NCBI RefSeq assembly: GCF_905404315.1 | Contig: NC_066280.1 | Location: 13,711,001-13,775,000 of the forward strand | Direction of reading: 5' to 3' | Length of the DNA stretch: 64,000 nucleotides | DNA from: Leptidea sinapis | Taxonomy: Eukaryota; Arthropoda; Insecta; Lepidoptera; Pieridae | Shown: piece after piece, positions 1 through 10,488 of the stretch | How the letters are laid out: each line of letters begins with the position of its first letter | Numbering within the stretch: position 1 is the first letter of the stretch | Notes under the pieces: model-generated | Told to the model about the DNA's origin: nothing | The model's input: only the letters and a program-made list of their open reading frames with translations | Databases searched by the model: none | Made by a program: the position numbers and the translations under genes

Positions 1-460
1 CCATGTCGTACCGTCCCGGAAACACCGCACAAGGAAGCTCATTCCACAGCTTTGTAGTACGCGGAAGAAAGCTACTTGAAAACCGCACTGTGGAGGACCG
101 CCACACATCCAGATGGTGGGGATGATATCCTAACTTGTGGCGTGTCGTGCGAAGGTGGAATTCGGCGGCAGGGATCAGGTTAAACAGCTCTTCGGAACAC
201 TCCCCGTGATAAATGCGGTAGAAGACACACAATGAAGCGACGTCTCTACGCAACGCCAAGTGATCCAGCCGTTCACAGAGCACTGGGTCCCCGACAATTC
301 GAGCTGCTCTGCGTTGCACGCGGTCAAATGGATCGAGCTGATACTGGGGTGCGCCAGACCAGAGATGACAGCAATACTCCATGTGTGGCCGGACCTGCAC
401 TTTGTAGAGCGCTAGAATGTGGGCCGGCTTGAAAGTATTGCCGTGCTCTATTGATGACGC
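1..460 (-). pseudogene. LINE ORF2 C-terminal region, cut by the window edge
   Basis: Reverse-complement homology to the tail seen in the other copies: CHLWSGAP and RRAARIVGDPVLC near 360-275, LRRDVASLCVFYRI near 245-210, and the start of PRTTKLWNEL near 60-30. It is the last part of ORF2, beyond RT, and is the most often retained piece of this family because most copies are 5'-truncated. It is out of frame with the RT domain. Confidence 0.85.
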
Positions 461-1334
461 CTAGCTTCTTCGAAGCCAATTTGGCTTTGCCCTCCAGATG
501 GCCACGGAATTGGCAATCGCTCGAGATTTCGAGACCCAGTATTCCGATACTAGGCGAGGCTTTAAGGGAAGTGATATCGAAGAGCGGTGATACGACAAAT
601 GGGGTTTTTTTAGTGGTAAACGCGTAAACTTGAGTCTTCTGGGGGTTAAATTGGACAAGGTTCAATTTACCCCATTCCGCGACCTTCTCGAGAGAGGACT
701 CGATAGAAGACACAAGTTTCTCCCGGCACTGGTCGACGTTTTCCCGAGAGAAACCTGCATGGCCCGTGTATACGGCATCACCAGTGCTGTCGTCTGCATA
801 GCAATGTATGTTGGAGGTGTCCAATATATCATTGATATGCAGAAGAAACAGCGTAGTAGATAGCACACAGCCTTGGGGCACTCCAGCGTTCGCGGGCTTA
901 GGATTCGAGAAAAAACCGTCGACAACGACTTGTATGCTGCGCCCAGTGAAGAAGCTGGAGGTCCACTTGCATAAGCTGTCGGGAAGCCCTAATGATGTAA
1001 GTTTTGAGAGGAGCGCCTTGTGCCATACACGATCAAAGGCCTTCGCTATGTCCAGGCTAACTGCCAGGCCTTCCCCCTTACTTTCAATAGCCGCCGCCCA
1101 TCTATGTGTTAGGTACACCAGAAGATCACCTGCCGACCGTCCATGGCGAAAGCAATACTGTCGGTCGTTGACGAACTGGTGACCCTCTAGGTATACTAAA
1201 AGCTGGCGGCTAATTATGCTCTCCATGATTTTGGAGAACAGGGAGGTAATAATAATAATAGCAATAGGCCTGTAGTTCGCCGGATCCGAACTGTCTCCTT
1301 TTGTTGGATCGGATGGACAAGGGCTGACTTCCAT
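324..1334 (-). pseudogene. LINE reverse transcriptase domain
   Basis: A 336-codon frame holds most of the RT core: NYRPIA near residue 20, SLDIAKAFDRV at about 93-103 (first catalytic Asp), GVPQGCVLS at about 151-159, and the catalytic YADD box at 179-182. An in-frame run of Ile codons (residues 25-29) comes from an expanded aat/aataat tract near 1249-1261, so a small microsatellite has grown inside the RT fingers. Homology stays in frame to about residue 302 (RARQYF). A one-base insertion near 432 then throws the C-terminal part into another frame. Confidence 0.9.
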
Positions 1335-1639
1335 GAGTCAGGGACTACGCCTTTGGAATAAGAGTGCCGGAATAAACGCGTTAGCACCGGCGTCAACTCA
1401 GGGCCACACGTTCTGAGCACGATTGGAGAAATGCCATCCGGCCCGCTCGACTTCCTGACATCCAACGAAAACAGAGCTCGCCTAACAGTTTTCTGTCTGA
1501 AATGTACTTCAGGCATAGAGCTCTGACACCGCGGGATGGTCGGCGGTGTTTTTCCGTTGTCGTCAAGAGTCGAGTTGGAACGCGAAAAGAGCGCACAAGA
1601 GTTCGGCTTTCTCTTTTGCCGTATGGGCCAGGGTGTCAT
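1214..1639 (-). pseudogene. LINE ORF2, region just before RT
   Basis: Minus-strand frame with RKSSGPDGISP and GVVPDSWKSALVHPI, the conserved block that precedes RT motif 0 in CR1/jockey-type elements (GPDGI, then P..WK.A.V.PI). The homology should run straight on into NYRPI, but that lies in the frame of 324-1334, so a frameshift falls between about 1290 and 1340. The frame after that point is nonsense. Confidence 0.8.
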
Positions 1640-2207
1640 TCCTCATGTGCAACGGCGGCATGGACGGCTGGCTGAAGTTACCAAGAGCAGCTTTCGACAA
1701 CGACCAGAACTTGCGTGTTCCAGTCGCGTAATTGGAAAGCTGCTCGCCGATTTTGACGACGTGCTTAGACTTCGCACGGGCGATTTGCCGCTTAAAAAAT
1801 CTGGAGGCACGGTTATATTTCCTCTTAAAAACTTTGCAGTTCGGATCCTTTGTGCCCAGCGCCGCAACCCAAGTTCGATACGCCTGTGTTTTGCAGTCCG
1901 ATGCTGCTTTAACTGACGCATCGAACCAGGGCTGTTCGCATTCGGCATTGTGCCCGTTGAAATCACCCAAGACTACAATGTCAGCGGAGGGGATCTGTGG
2001 AAGCACGTCGTCAATTGCAGCTTTAACGCAGCCCATGAGATGATCGGTTTCTGCGTTACCACTATGGGACCTGTAAACATACGCATAGATGCGGACGCGG
2101 TCCTCTAAATCTACGCGGAGCCAGAGAGTAGATATCCTCCCTAACGTACACGTTACGTACACACGTACACGTACACGTCTGTGGTACGTGATCCAAGCCC
2201 CAATCAC
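1563..2207 (-). pseudogene. LINE ORF2, second endonuclease piece plus linker
   Basis: After the junction this frame repeats the nuclease segment (LWLRVDLEDRV, then VVLGDFNGHN, the real GDFN motif) and carries on into the linker between nuclease and RT, with a basic stretch rich in Arg/Lys (RFFKRQIARAKSK). It therefore holds one copy of the duplicated region in a frame that continues the protein. The frame ends at 1563 and the next stretch of homology (1214-1639) is in another frame, so at least one indel separates them. Confidence 0.8.
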
Positions 2208-2370
2208 CCAAGACTACGATTTCAGCGGAGGGGATCTGTGCAAGCACGTCGTCAATTGCCGCTGGAACGCAGCCCATGAGATGATCGGTTTCTGCGTTAC
2301 CACTATGGGACCTGTAGACACACGCATAGATGCGGACGCGGTCCTCTAAATCTACGCGGAGCCAGAGAGT
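1962..2370 (-). repeat. Internal duplication of an endonuclease segment
   Basis: About 168 bases at 1962-2129 recur at 2203-2370 with an offset of 241 and few differences. Both contain the run around 'tgagatgatcggtttctgcg' and end at 'gagccagagagt'. The spacer (2130-2202) holds a low-complexity run of acgtac units not seen in the rest of the element. The duplication breaks the GDFN motif in one copy. A template switch or tandem duplication with filler DNA would explain it. Confidence 0.88.
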
Positions 2371-2673
2371 GGACAGGTCCCTACCCTCAAAATTGCCGAG
2401 ACGGCGACAGCAGATATTCTCCCTAACGTACACACATACCCCGGCATGAGGCAAAAAGTTGTGCTCAATGTTGTACCCGGGGTACGTTAAATATGACGTA
2501 TCGCTAGGTCGAGATATCTGCGTCTCCGTAAGGAAACACAAGGCCGGCTGCGCCGTCTCAAGATGGTGGTGGACGGCGTTTAAGTTGGAGTGAATTCCCC
2601 TGATGTTACAAAAGTCCACATTAAGCGTGGAGCGGGGTGCCGTGGTGTTGCTGCCCTGTTTGACCTGCGACAT
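2062..2673 (-). pseudogene. LINE ORF2, N-terminal endonuclease part
   Basis: The frame opens with an ATG at 2673 and reads as an exonuclease-endonuclease-phosphatase (AP endonuclease-like) domain: a FCNIRG motif near residue 22, FLTETQ near residue 48 (catalytic Glu), VCVYVRE near residue 80, and LWLRVD near residue 103. In intact relatives this nuclease nicks the target DNA to prime reverse transcription. The sequence breaks at residue ~158, where the expected GDFN motif becomes GDW at the duplication junction near 2203; downstream residues are out of context. Non-functional. Confidence 0.85.
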
Positions 2674-2952
2674 ACGCGGTACTGTGCCCTCCCCAGAATA
2701 CGAGGGGTAGCCCGAGCGCGAATGCTTGGGGAGGGATTCTCCGGCTCTACTAGAGCCGGTACCCTCCTGGGGTTATTTCTCTTTAAATACCGCTCTCATA
2801 TTTTGTTGGGGGGAATGGGGGGATGGCCTCCGGTCCTCGACACTAACCTATGCGAAATATAGCGGCACTAGGCCGCTACTTCAGATATTCTGTGCGAGTG
2901 TGGTAAGTAGCCCGGACGAGTCTGGCCCGATTGTACTTTCCCATTATATGGC
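2674..2952 (-). promoter_or_regulatory. 5' leader of the LINE copy
   Basis: The segment about 2830-2945, reverse complemented, matches the 5' part of the second copy at about 31535-31645 (shared run around 'cacactcgcacagaata' and 'cgctatgtttcgcatag' with few changes). Two copies sharing a start region upstream of coding sequence suggests a 5' UTR with an internal promoter, as is usual for LINEs. Between it and the ATG at 2673 lies a G/C-rich stretch with no open frame. The left boundary near 2952 is approximate; AT-rich unique sequence begins there. Confidence 0.6.
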
Positions 2953-4690
2953 ATAAATGTATAGATAAGGAGGGTAAATATTCGGTTGAATGAATATATA
3001 TTAAAAATTATTTAATAATATCTTAAATATTTGAATATTTTATTACAAAATTTCAATTTCATACTGTAACCCTGTGTTTCAAACACTTAAAAATCACTCT
3101 GGATGGATATGTACATTTTATAATTTTAAGAAATATTCTTTCGAAAAGTATTGATTTTTGATCCATAGTCACTTATTTTCAGTAAATTTGTCGCAATCAA
3201 AAACATAACATAAAACAGTGAATTATACTTATTTTATTAAATTTAATTAAAATAGCGGCTTATTGAAGGTGCAGTTAAGTTGGTCCCACTCTCACCTCTC
3301 GCCACGTCACTTTGCACAAGTGCGACTCAAGCACATCTCACCTATGTGTGTAGGTAGTTACAAACCTACCTTGGCTGACTCCAGAAATAACAATAATTGT
3401 AACTACATCCTACTGTCGTAATAATTAGATTGACTTTTAGGTTAATATTTCATTACTTAGGAGAACATCACAATTATTTACTTTTTAGTGCATATTATAT
3501 TGTTTTAGAGTTTTTTGTAATAGTTTTGAGATTTTTAGGGAATTTGAAGTACACTAACTAATTTGTCTGAATAATTTGTGATGAACTACTAAACGTCATA
3601 TGAGAAATGACGTATGACGTCAAATATAAATCGTATATATAAGCTGTAATAGCGTATGCCGAAAGATTGGTTCTAAAAAGAACATATTATTTTATACACC
3701 GTAATATTAGCTCTGATAAAAACCGTTTAATAATGCTGTACATCAAGTCATGAAATTATGCAGATCACTAGTAGTCAACTCATCGAAGTACAAGCATCAG
3801 ATGTACTAACGTGACCAGTCATATGCTCCGCGTTAAACAAACTCACAGCAAGGCCGAGCGTACTCTACTAAAGTGCGTAGTTTTTTATTCATTCAACTTT
3901 AATCAATGAATCACAGCAGAGAGTGCTCATTGACGCCCGCCGATCTAGCATCGACGCGAGTTTACATAAGCGCTCGCTGGCCGGCTTACTGCGATAGCAT
4001 TAGTTTTAGAGCGAGATAGAACACATTGTATTATACTCAATTGAATGGAACGTTGAACTATTGGTCAAAATGTAAGCTTTACTATTGGTGTGTAATTTCT
4101 AAACTTGTAAATAATTTTCAAATAACAATTGTAATTGGTTAACTAGTTTTAAGGATTTTGTACATAGTTATATCGTGTTTCTGAATTAAATTATATATTC
4201 CTCATACTACTGAAGCAGTTGTTTTATTTAACCTCCAAACGCTCAGTCTCTAAAAAACCAACGAAGTCAGGGATATACGCCTATCTCAATAGAGAAAATT
4301 TACCTCGAGGACAATTTCAAAAGTGACTTGTGAAGATCGCAAAAATAGATAGAACATTGCTTCATGGTGCAATGCAGCAACGAACGTCAGTTCATTGCAA
4401 TATGATTACACACAGTTAGAAATTCTGCCACAGATCCGAATAAATTATTTAAAAAAAGTGAAAAACGTCAGAAAATTTCTGAAAACTTTTATTTTTAGAT
4501 GTCGTTGTGCGCGCGCTACGTAATAGTCAAAGAAGTTTATCTTCCATAACATCAAAAAGGTACAAACATCATTATGTTTTGCTTTTATGTCAATATAATT
4601 TTGCAGTTATAGACCTATATAAACACCCGGACCCATAAGTAAAAGAGTAAGAGTAATAATTCCTACTATAAATACGTACCAGTACCGGTT
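2953..4690. other. AT-rich stretch without a recognised gene
   Basis: No convincing ORF. At 3600-4235 the sequence looks promoter-like: CRE-like tgacgtca at about 3615, a TATA-type tatataag near 3635, then a locally GC-richer block at 3920-4020. I considered a solo LTR but could not find matching ends or a target duplication. The rest is AT-rich sequence in which I see nothing. Confidence 0.4.
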
Positions 4691-4770
4691 CTTGGGAATG
4701 GTCTATCATCAGGGGCAGGATTATTGTCGCCCACATAAGCATTGTAATGTGGTGGTGACCGATCCCGGCG

Positions 4771-4795
4771 CTAGGCTGTATGTAAAACAGCCTAG
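4771..4795. repeat. Small perfect hairpin
   Basis: ctaggctgt and acagcctag form 9-bp perfect arms around a 7-base loop. It lies about 200 bases before the palindromic array at 4969 and may belong to the same element. No function is evident. Confidence 0.4.
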
Positions 4796-4968
4796 TAGTA
4801 GATTTTTATACGTATTTTACGATACAAGGCCACCAACATTCGACGTCATAGCTTTACGGACAAGCATTTTTGTTCACTTTTACCCGGGCGTCGCAGCGAG
4901 CGGTTCACTTACAAGACAGCGCACAAAGATTGCTCTTTGTGGAGTTATACCTAATAATCTACAATTGC

Positions 4969-5105
4969 TATGTCTGCTTGCTCCCGAGGTGGCAAGCAGA
5001 CATATTATGTCTGTATACAAAACTACCGTTTAGGGGCAAGCAGACATATTATGTCTGTATAAAAAAATATCGTTGAGTGGCAAGCAGACATATTATGTCT
5101 GCTCG
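4969..5105. repeat. Tandem array of 44-bp units built on palindromes
   Basis: The motif ggcaagcagacata starts at 4991, 5035 and 5079, a regular 44-base period. In each unit it runs into tatgtctg, giving the 17-base palindrome cagacata-t-tatgtctg. The first unit is preceded by an inverted half (tatgtctgcttgc at 4969), which pairs with gcaagcagacata to make a 13-bp stem around an 11-base loop. The third ends with a diverged inverted half (tatgtctgctcgcg). It resembles an array of protein-binding half-sites or the sub-terminal repeats of a DNA transposon; which one is unknown. Confidence 0.75.
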
Positions 5106-7373
5106 CGGGAGGCGCGCAGATATATTTTTTTTCCATAAATATACACTGAGCAAGACAAGCTACACAATATACCACAAGAAAGGCAAATGCTAAGAAATTC
5201 AGAATTCTCAAGCAGCGTGAAGTTAGGGCACCCGTGTAAATATACGTAAGCATTTCAGTAAGCGTGTGTGTGTGTAACGGTTTTGTGTCCACGCAAACTA
5301 CTTTCGTTTAACTTTTTACAATGGTAATACGGGGAGAACGCTGCGCGAGCGCCGAACGCATGCCGAACTTAGGCGAACATTTTGAGGCGTAGAGCGCTGA
5401 TGGGAAAAGGTTAAAAACTTAGATTTATGTAAGAAAATAAATACATGTGAATAGAAAAAATAAATAACACAATATAATTCCTGCTCATTATTAGAGTTCT
5501 GACTGTAGTATATTTTAATAGGCTAAGTGATTTTATGAAATTATAATATTTAATTCATTTACATTCCTAATCGTCTGTTGAGGTTGTGACATTATGATAT
5601 CGCTTTAATTCCATGAGGGGTTTTAGTCATAATAATAATATGACAAGACCTAAGACTACTCTTATTAAAACTATTGCTATCTAAAAGGGGCACTCGGTGA
5701 CTACTTCTATAGTGTCAATACTCTATGGTGTATTGCTTAGTGAGTAGAAAGAGTTTTGACTTTTGTCATCTGTTATTTATATGAAGTAATTTGTAGCAAG
5801 GAGCATTCATGTCACATTTATTTCGTTTTTCATTCATTTTTCACGCCAAATTATGTGAACTTTTCGGTGCGTTATGTGGTGACGAGTTGGTTTAGTTAGT
5901 GTTGCGATACGTTTGTAATAAACAATAATTTCTCTCATATTATGTAGTACTATACAGCCCGTAAAAAGTAATGATTAATGTTGAAAGTAATGAGGATTGG
6001 CTGCAATAAAAATATTAAAAGTTTTCGATAGCGAGAGAAGTTATTATTTTGGGTTTTGGAAAGAAATATACCTGTATTTTCTACAAGACTCGCCATTATC
6101 TGTTTTGTATTGTGACTAGTGAAAATATTAGATTTACCCCATTTGTAGTGCCGTTTGAAGCGGTGGATTGCTTCTTGCAGTGTAACAGTTAAGAAAGGTA
6201 CATCTTCAAGTCACCGTAGCGGTAAGTTTTAACTTTTAGTAATTTAAAAATACCACCATTTAAAATACTTTTAAACCAATGTACCATTTTAACATAATAA
6301 ATGTTTATACATACCTTGCTTATCTATTAGGGTATATGACAGAAAATAAACAGTTCACCTTTTTGTTACTTAGTATACTATTTATGAGTATGCTACGTAG
6401 TATCTAAAATAAGTACCTCATTTTATTTGTATATCCTTCCAAAACATGCCAAAGAAATTAAAACTGTAGCTAATCTGTCTTTAGATTCTAGCACCTAGCC
6501 CATTCTGTTAAACTCACCAATGGTAATCATATGCCGGTGTTATCTGAAAGAGGATGGCCAGTATCATGCATATTTGACATCAAAATTCCCTGATTGAAAA
6601 TGCTTTAACCATACTGTGTAGCACTCTCACTGACACTGCATTATTTCCATTGTGTTGCATTTTCATTGAATTCAATAAAATCTTCATTAGATTCACTCAA
6701 TTTGGCTGAAAGTAAAACAAATAAAAAAAGGTGAAGTCTACATTTGATAATTAGTTTCTGTTTTCAAAATGTAACCTTTTTAATGTCATCAAAAACAGCC
6801 AGATACAAGTTTATATACTATAAATTAGTAATTACTGTAGTCACTCAAAAAGATATTTGGCTCCAGGGGAGAACATATATTAATAAAAATAATAACTCCA
6901 ATTATTCATGCATATAATAAATTATTTATTTAATTATTGTTTATTATTAATTAAAAGATTCATAATAAATTCCTCATACAATATGAATGTTAACACAAAT
7001 AAAAAAATGATACAGACTTTTCCCTGACCGTCATGATCAGCACCATCATATCCCACCATTATTTTAAGTCAATGAAAAAAACTGGTTTTTCCATTAACAT
7101 AACTCAACATATTATGTATGAGAAAAAATGTAAATAATTATGTTATTCAGACAATTTACATTGTTATTAATAAATTACTTTGCAAACTTGACTTTGGGAC
7201 CCCTCATAGTTGTTGGCCCCACAAAACTCCCCCTGTACAACTGAAAGAAATTGTTTATTGATACTGTTTTATTCAAATAAAATACTTTTAAAAGCATTAA
7301 AACATGTGTAATTGTAACTTTGTTTTTACATTAGATTTTTGCATAAAAGTTACATATATATATATGTTCTTAG
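5106..7373. other. Low-repeat AT-rich stretch
   Basis: No ORF that I would call. A good splice-donor consensus (cgtagcg|gtaagtttt) is at about 6221, after a locally GC-richer segment (6140-6220) that could be an untranslated exon. This is weak evidence taken alone; it is noted because a possible exon follows at 7374. An AT-only run lies at 6890-6960. Confidence 0.3.
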
Positions 7374-7568
7374 TTTGAACAACAATCAGAGACAAATACC
7401 ACTGCCTGTTATACCAGAGGAATCAACAGAGCATTTCCGGCTTAAGGAGTACTTGATCTTTTTGAAGATGTAGATCAGTTTAGAGCAATGTTGTCTTCAT
7501 TTGGACACACCACTCAGGAAGCTGATTGTGCTTTATTCTTCTTGAATACACACATCAGACTTTGTCAT
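7374..7568 (+). pseudogene. Possible orphan exon, unidentified, with a frame break
   Basis: Bounded by a plausible acceptor (tatatgttcttag before 7374) and a strong donor (cat|gtaaga after 7568). The first part, from 7375, reads in one frame with PLPVIPEESTEHFRLK. From about 7446 another frame reads DLFEDVDQFRAMLSSFGH and then ADCALFFLNTHIRLCHV up to the donor. Composition is protein-like and unlike the surrounding AT-rich DNA. The change of frame near 7444 means a decayed exon, a sequence error, or chance. I do not recognise the protein and assign no function. Confidence 0.3.
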
Positions 7569-7956
7569 GTAAGAAAGTGTACATCTGTTGGTGGAAACAT
7601 ATTAAATCTAGTCAGTCTTAAATTTAGGAGCACATTTAACTTTCAACTTGTGTTCTGACTAAATTGGTAAAAACTTTAGCTTTAATGACTACAAAATTCT
7701 TAGATTTCTGTAAGATAAAATACAATTAGTATTATGTAGTAGACTGGTACTGGTATTGATGAGTCATATGTGGCCACTGGTCATCAGATCTGTGACTCAT
7801 ATCTTTGGCATGGCAAGAGATTACACTTCATTATTGGTTTCGAATAAGTATTCAAAATCAACAAAGATGAGACGGATAATAATATGTTAAGTGATAAATG
7901 GGGAAAGTATAGTTTTCAATAAGGAAGGATAAATGATGATGTGGATTATGTACGTA

Positions 7957-8189
7957 ACATAGATCATTTATACACCTAGATAGAATATGACAGCTGTAAA
8001 AACGTCGAAAAAATAGACTTTCGAACTAACCTCTATTTTGAGCAATTCACACACACTAACACAAAGTGTCATACAAATCGCGAGTGTAAGACGTAGCTTG
8101 TCACGAACGCTATACTATAATATTCCTGGCCTGTTTTTTATTGGTTGTCTAACAGCAAGAGACTATCTAGATGTATAAATTATCTACGG
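7957..8189. mobile_element. MITE-like element with ~25-bp terminal inverted repeats
   Basis: The left end reads acatagatcatttatacacctagatag. The right end, reverse complemented, reads ccgtagataatttatacatctagatag, matching at most positions over about 25 bases. The interior (~180 bp) has no ORF. Such short, coding-free, inverted-repeat elements are MITEs. I could not define a target duplication, so the superfamily is open. Confidence 0.6.
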
Positions 8190-8596
8190 TTCATAAAAAA
8201 AAATCCACACAAGAAGTGTACTACCGTAAAAGTACAATAGAATGCAATATTGGTGCTGAAATCATGTTGCAGGTGCTGTAAATTATTTTACAAAAAGAAA
8301 AGTTTTCACCAAAATGATTAATATTATAAATTGAAAACTGTTTATACGGCGATTACGTAAATTGCTTTCGAAGGTGTTGCGCACTTGCTGATTAAGTTGA
8401 AATATCTTTGTGTTTGTTCATTTTGTGAAAACATATTGCGAAATGGCCAAATATTCGTTGTTTTTTCCAATATTACGTTATTTCCAGTGTCTTGTTTATT
8501 TTTCTTTCGTTTAATACGACTTTACCATTTGTTTTTTTTAAAGTGATATTCCACACTCCTGGAATTAATTATATTAAATTTGCAACCAAAATTTAT

Positions 8597-8669
8597 GTAC
8601 AATGCGGGACTCGGACCCGCGACCTCGCAAGTTCCGTCCGAGCGCTCTACACACTGAGACAACCGTGCG
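8597..8669 (-). repeat. tRNA-like SINE head
   Basis: Minus-strand tRNA-like sequence: degenerate box A (gtctcagtgtgtagagcg) and a B-box-like gggtccgagtcccgc. It is a diverged member of the family seen intact at 19377, 56929 and 61173. Upstream on the plus strand (8540-8575) lies the element's conserved flank (related to cacttctgggattaatt, minus sense). Not a working tRNA gene: the acceptor stem is degraded and the same block recurs in a larger repeat. Confidence 0.7.
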
Positions 8670-8754
8670 AGTGACGTATGGTTCGTAAATCTTTATCTTA
8701 CCGTAAAGACAGACAAGACATAGGATGTTTGGTAACGGTGAAGGTCCATTTTAT

Positions 8755-8935
8755 TTACGGCCAGTGTGGAGAATTTCCAGTTCGAGCGGTCCAATTGGTA
8801 TCGGATCGGATTACCACCCAGCGGCTTTTCCAACCCCGTCATTCGATTGCGATTTCTGAAATCCACCTAGGTGGCCATTTGCTACAACGTATATTCGGTC
8901 GGGTCTCGGCGGATCATTAAAGTTACCGCTGCCTG
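8755..8935. other. GC-richer island of unknown origin
   Basis: About 180 bases, clearly GC-richer than the flanks, that follow the SINE. A plus-strand frame is open across it and the minus strand is open in pieces, but neither shows a motif I recognise. It could be a decayed exon, a captured gene piece or part of an unlisted repeat. From 8936 to 9495 I see only AT-rich sequence. Confidence 0.3.
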
Positions 8936-9495
8936 TTGATACAGCACTATAGTGCTTAACAGTGGAATATTGTTATATCGACGTGATTATTATGAAGAAA
9001 AACTATATTACCTACCATACTAATTAACAACACATTTTTTTTATTTTTTACTTTTAAGTGTCATTAATCAGGTAAACTATAAGATATCGTTGCTTTTTAT
9101 TGTCGTATATTAAACAGTATTTTTTAAGTAGCTACGGGTATGCCTACTTTTACATTTAACGTTCTTGTGAGACACTGAAATATCGTGAAGAACGTTTGTT
9201 AGCTATGAATGATAGGTACCCACTTATCGGCAAACGGGTTAATAATTATAGTATATAATCAAACTAAATGACAACTCCTAAAAAAGCAGAACACAAACTA
9301 TAACATCATCCAAGTAAACAAAATATTCATTAAATGAATACTACTGGACTAAATTATGTCAAATTTTGTATGGGACCAAATTACAAAGATTCCGCATCAA
9401 ACTAAAAAATAATCACGTAAATCGGATCATAAATCACAGCGTTATTGGTGTACATACATAAAAAAATGTGTGTGTGTACTTATGTATGCACGCAA

Positions 9496-9833
9496 GAAGT
9501 TATACTTCTTTGGCGTAAAAAGCAAAAATTCTTAAAATTATTTATTCCTTCTGCTATTCTACGCTTATAGAAAGAACAATATTGTAAAAATCTTGCAAAG
9601 ATGGTTTTGACAGTTAATTATTAAATAACAAATACGGCGGTATAAAGGGCCTAAACCCCCCCTTTGCCTGTCCTAATAATGGACGTAAAAACCAAAAAAA
9701 AAAACGAATGTCGCAAACGTCAGAAATTTTAGGAACCAACTTCACCCTGTTACTTTTGTGTAAGTGATGCGTGCGCATCTTAAAATTTCACTCTCATCAT
9801 TTTTTCATAACGCGCCTAAAGAAATATAACTTC
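9496..9833 (-). mobile_element. Dispersed repeat with gaagttatacttc ends, copy 1
   Basis: Inverted terminal motif gaagttatacttctt at the left and aagaaatataacttc-like at the right, ~338 bp. Inner blocks are shared with the copies at 25307, 37728 and 43384: a run of a/t around 'gacgaatgtcgcaaacgtcag', 'ggaaccaacttcaccctgtta' and 'tttcactctcatca'. Non-coding. The conserved sequence just outside the inverted motif in several copies (gcacgcaag, acacacac) says the true boundary lies a little further out, so it may be part of a larger non-autonomous element. Confidence 0.75.
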
Positions 9834-10374
9834 AATACCAATAGAATTGACAACCCCCTCCTTTTTGAAGTCGGTTAAAAAGTAGTCAACAGCGGATCTT
9901 ACCCCTGTACACCGCGTCAACATTCAGGGTACCAATTATCAAGTTTTCGTGTCGGATTCTGCTCTTTAGCGACCTCATATTAAATACACAAAGTATTTGC
10001 TTAAGTATCGTCTACGTAGCGTTAAGTAACGTGTTCGGAACGTGTCTTACGACCAATCATTTACTATGATTAAGTGTTAATTGGGAAGGCATATTAGTTC
10101 ATATTTACTTATTGAATCTTGGTTTTCAAAAATTGATTATTCACAGTATTTTCTTTATTTTTTAACCGACTTCAAAAAAAGTGGAGGTTCTCAATTCGTA
10201 GGTATGTTTTTTTATGTTTGTTACCTCAGAACTTTCGACTGGGTTAACCGATTTTGATAATTCTTAACGTAACTAGAATTAGATTAATTAATTAGATTGT
10301 ATAAAAATATGCAATTATTTTTATACTTTTAAGTGCATATATAATATCTATTGCATCGGAATAGTGTTTTTGAA
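9834..10374. repeat. AT-rich stretch with 'aaccgacttcaaaaa' repeat modules
   Basis: Two copies of a short dispersed module: at 9858-9886 in minus sense (cctcctttttgaagtcggtt) and at 10161-10215 in plus sense (aaccgacttcaaaaaaag followed by ggaggttctcaattcgtagg). A third lies at 26230. The module looks like the edge of a common dispersed repeat; its full extent is not clear. Otherwise no gene. Confidence 0.5.
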
Positions 10375-10488
10375 AATGAAATGATGGAGTGCTTTTGAAT
10401 ATCAATCGAGCAAATATATACAAGTACGCTCAACGAATGAAATGTGACGCACACTTCATCACACGATGGAATGGATTGGATTCTTGAA
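10375..10488 (-). repeat. ~110-bp repeat, copy 1
   Basis: Closely matches, in reverse complement, 30412-30520 (shared runs such as gatgaagtgtgcgtcacatt and ttgctcgattgatattcaaa). In both places it lies directly beside a copy of the A-tailed retroposon. Non-coding; family unknown. Confidence 0.75.

Larger units (their letters stand above)
1..2952 (-). mobile_element. Non-LTR retrotransposon (CR1/jockey-like LINE), long broken copy
   Basis: Read on the minus strand this is one LINE: a GC-rich leader (about 2952-2674), an AP-type endonuclease domain (from 2673), a linker, a reverse transcriptase (324-1334) and the start of the C-terminal tail, which runs off the window at base 1. The same 3' region occurs at least eight more times in the window (for example 16.0, 31.7, 46.0 and 50.0 kb), which fixes the element's orientation and its A-rich 3' end. 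Endonuclease and RT lie in different frames, so the copy is dead. No ORF1 is visible upstream of the endonuclease. Clade assignment (CR1 or jockey) is from motif style only. Confident that it is a LINE, less so of the clade. Confidence 0.93.

Noticed and set aside
808..1182. 124-codon plus-strand ORF opposite the LINE RT
   Set aside because: Shadow of the minus-strand RT frame; no domain of its own.
3577..4235. Possible solo LTR (CRE and TATA-like motifs, GC-richer middle, TG-like start)
   Set aside because: No matching CA end, no 4-6-base target duplication, no primer-binding site and no second copy; kept only as a promoter-like note.
4692..5033. 113-codon ORF on the plus strand
   Set aside because: It runs into the palindromic tandem array, has no recognisable motif, and has ordinary length for chance in six frames.
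4991..5105. CRISPR-like array (regular repeats with spacers)
   Set aside because: Only three units, spacers partly similar, eukaryotic context, no cas genes; it is a palindromic tandem repeat.
8597..8669. tRNA gene on the minus strand
   Set aside because: Acceptor stem degraded, box A altered, and the same block recurs in a larger dispersed repeat; it is a SINE domain.
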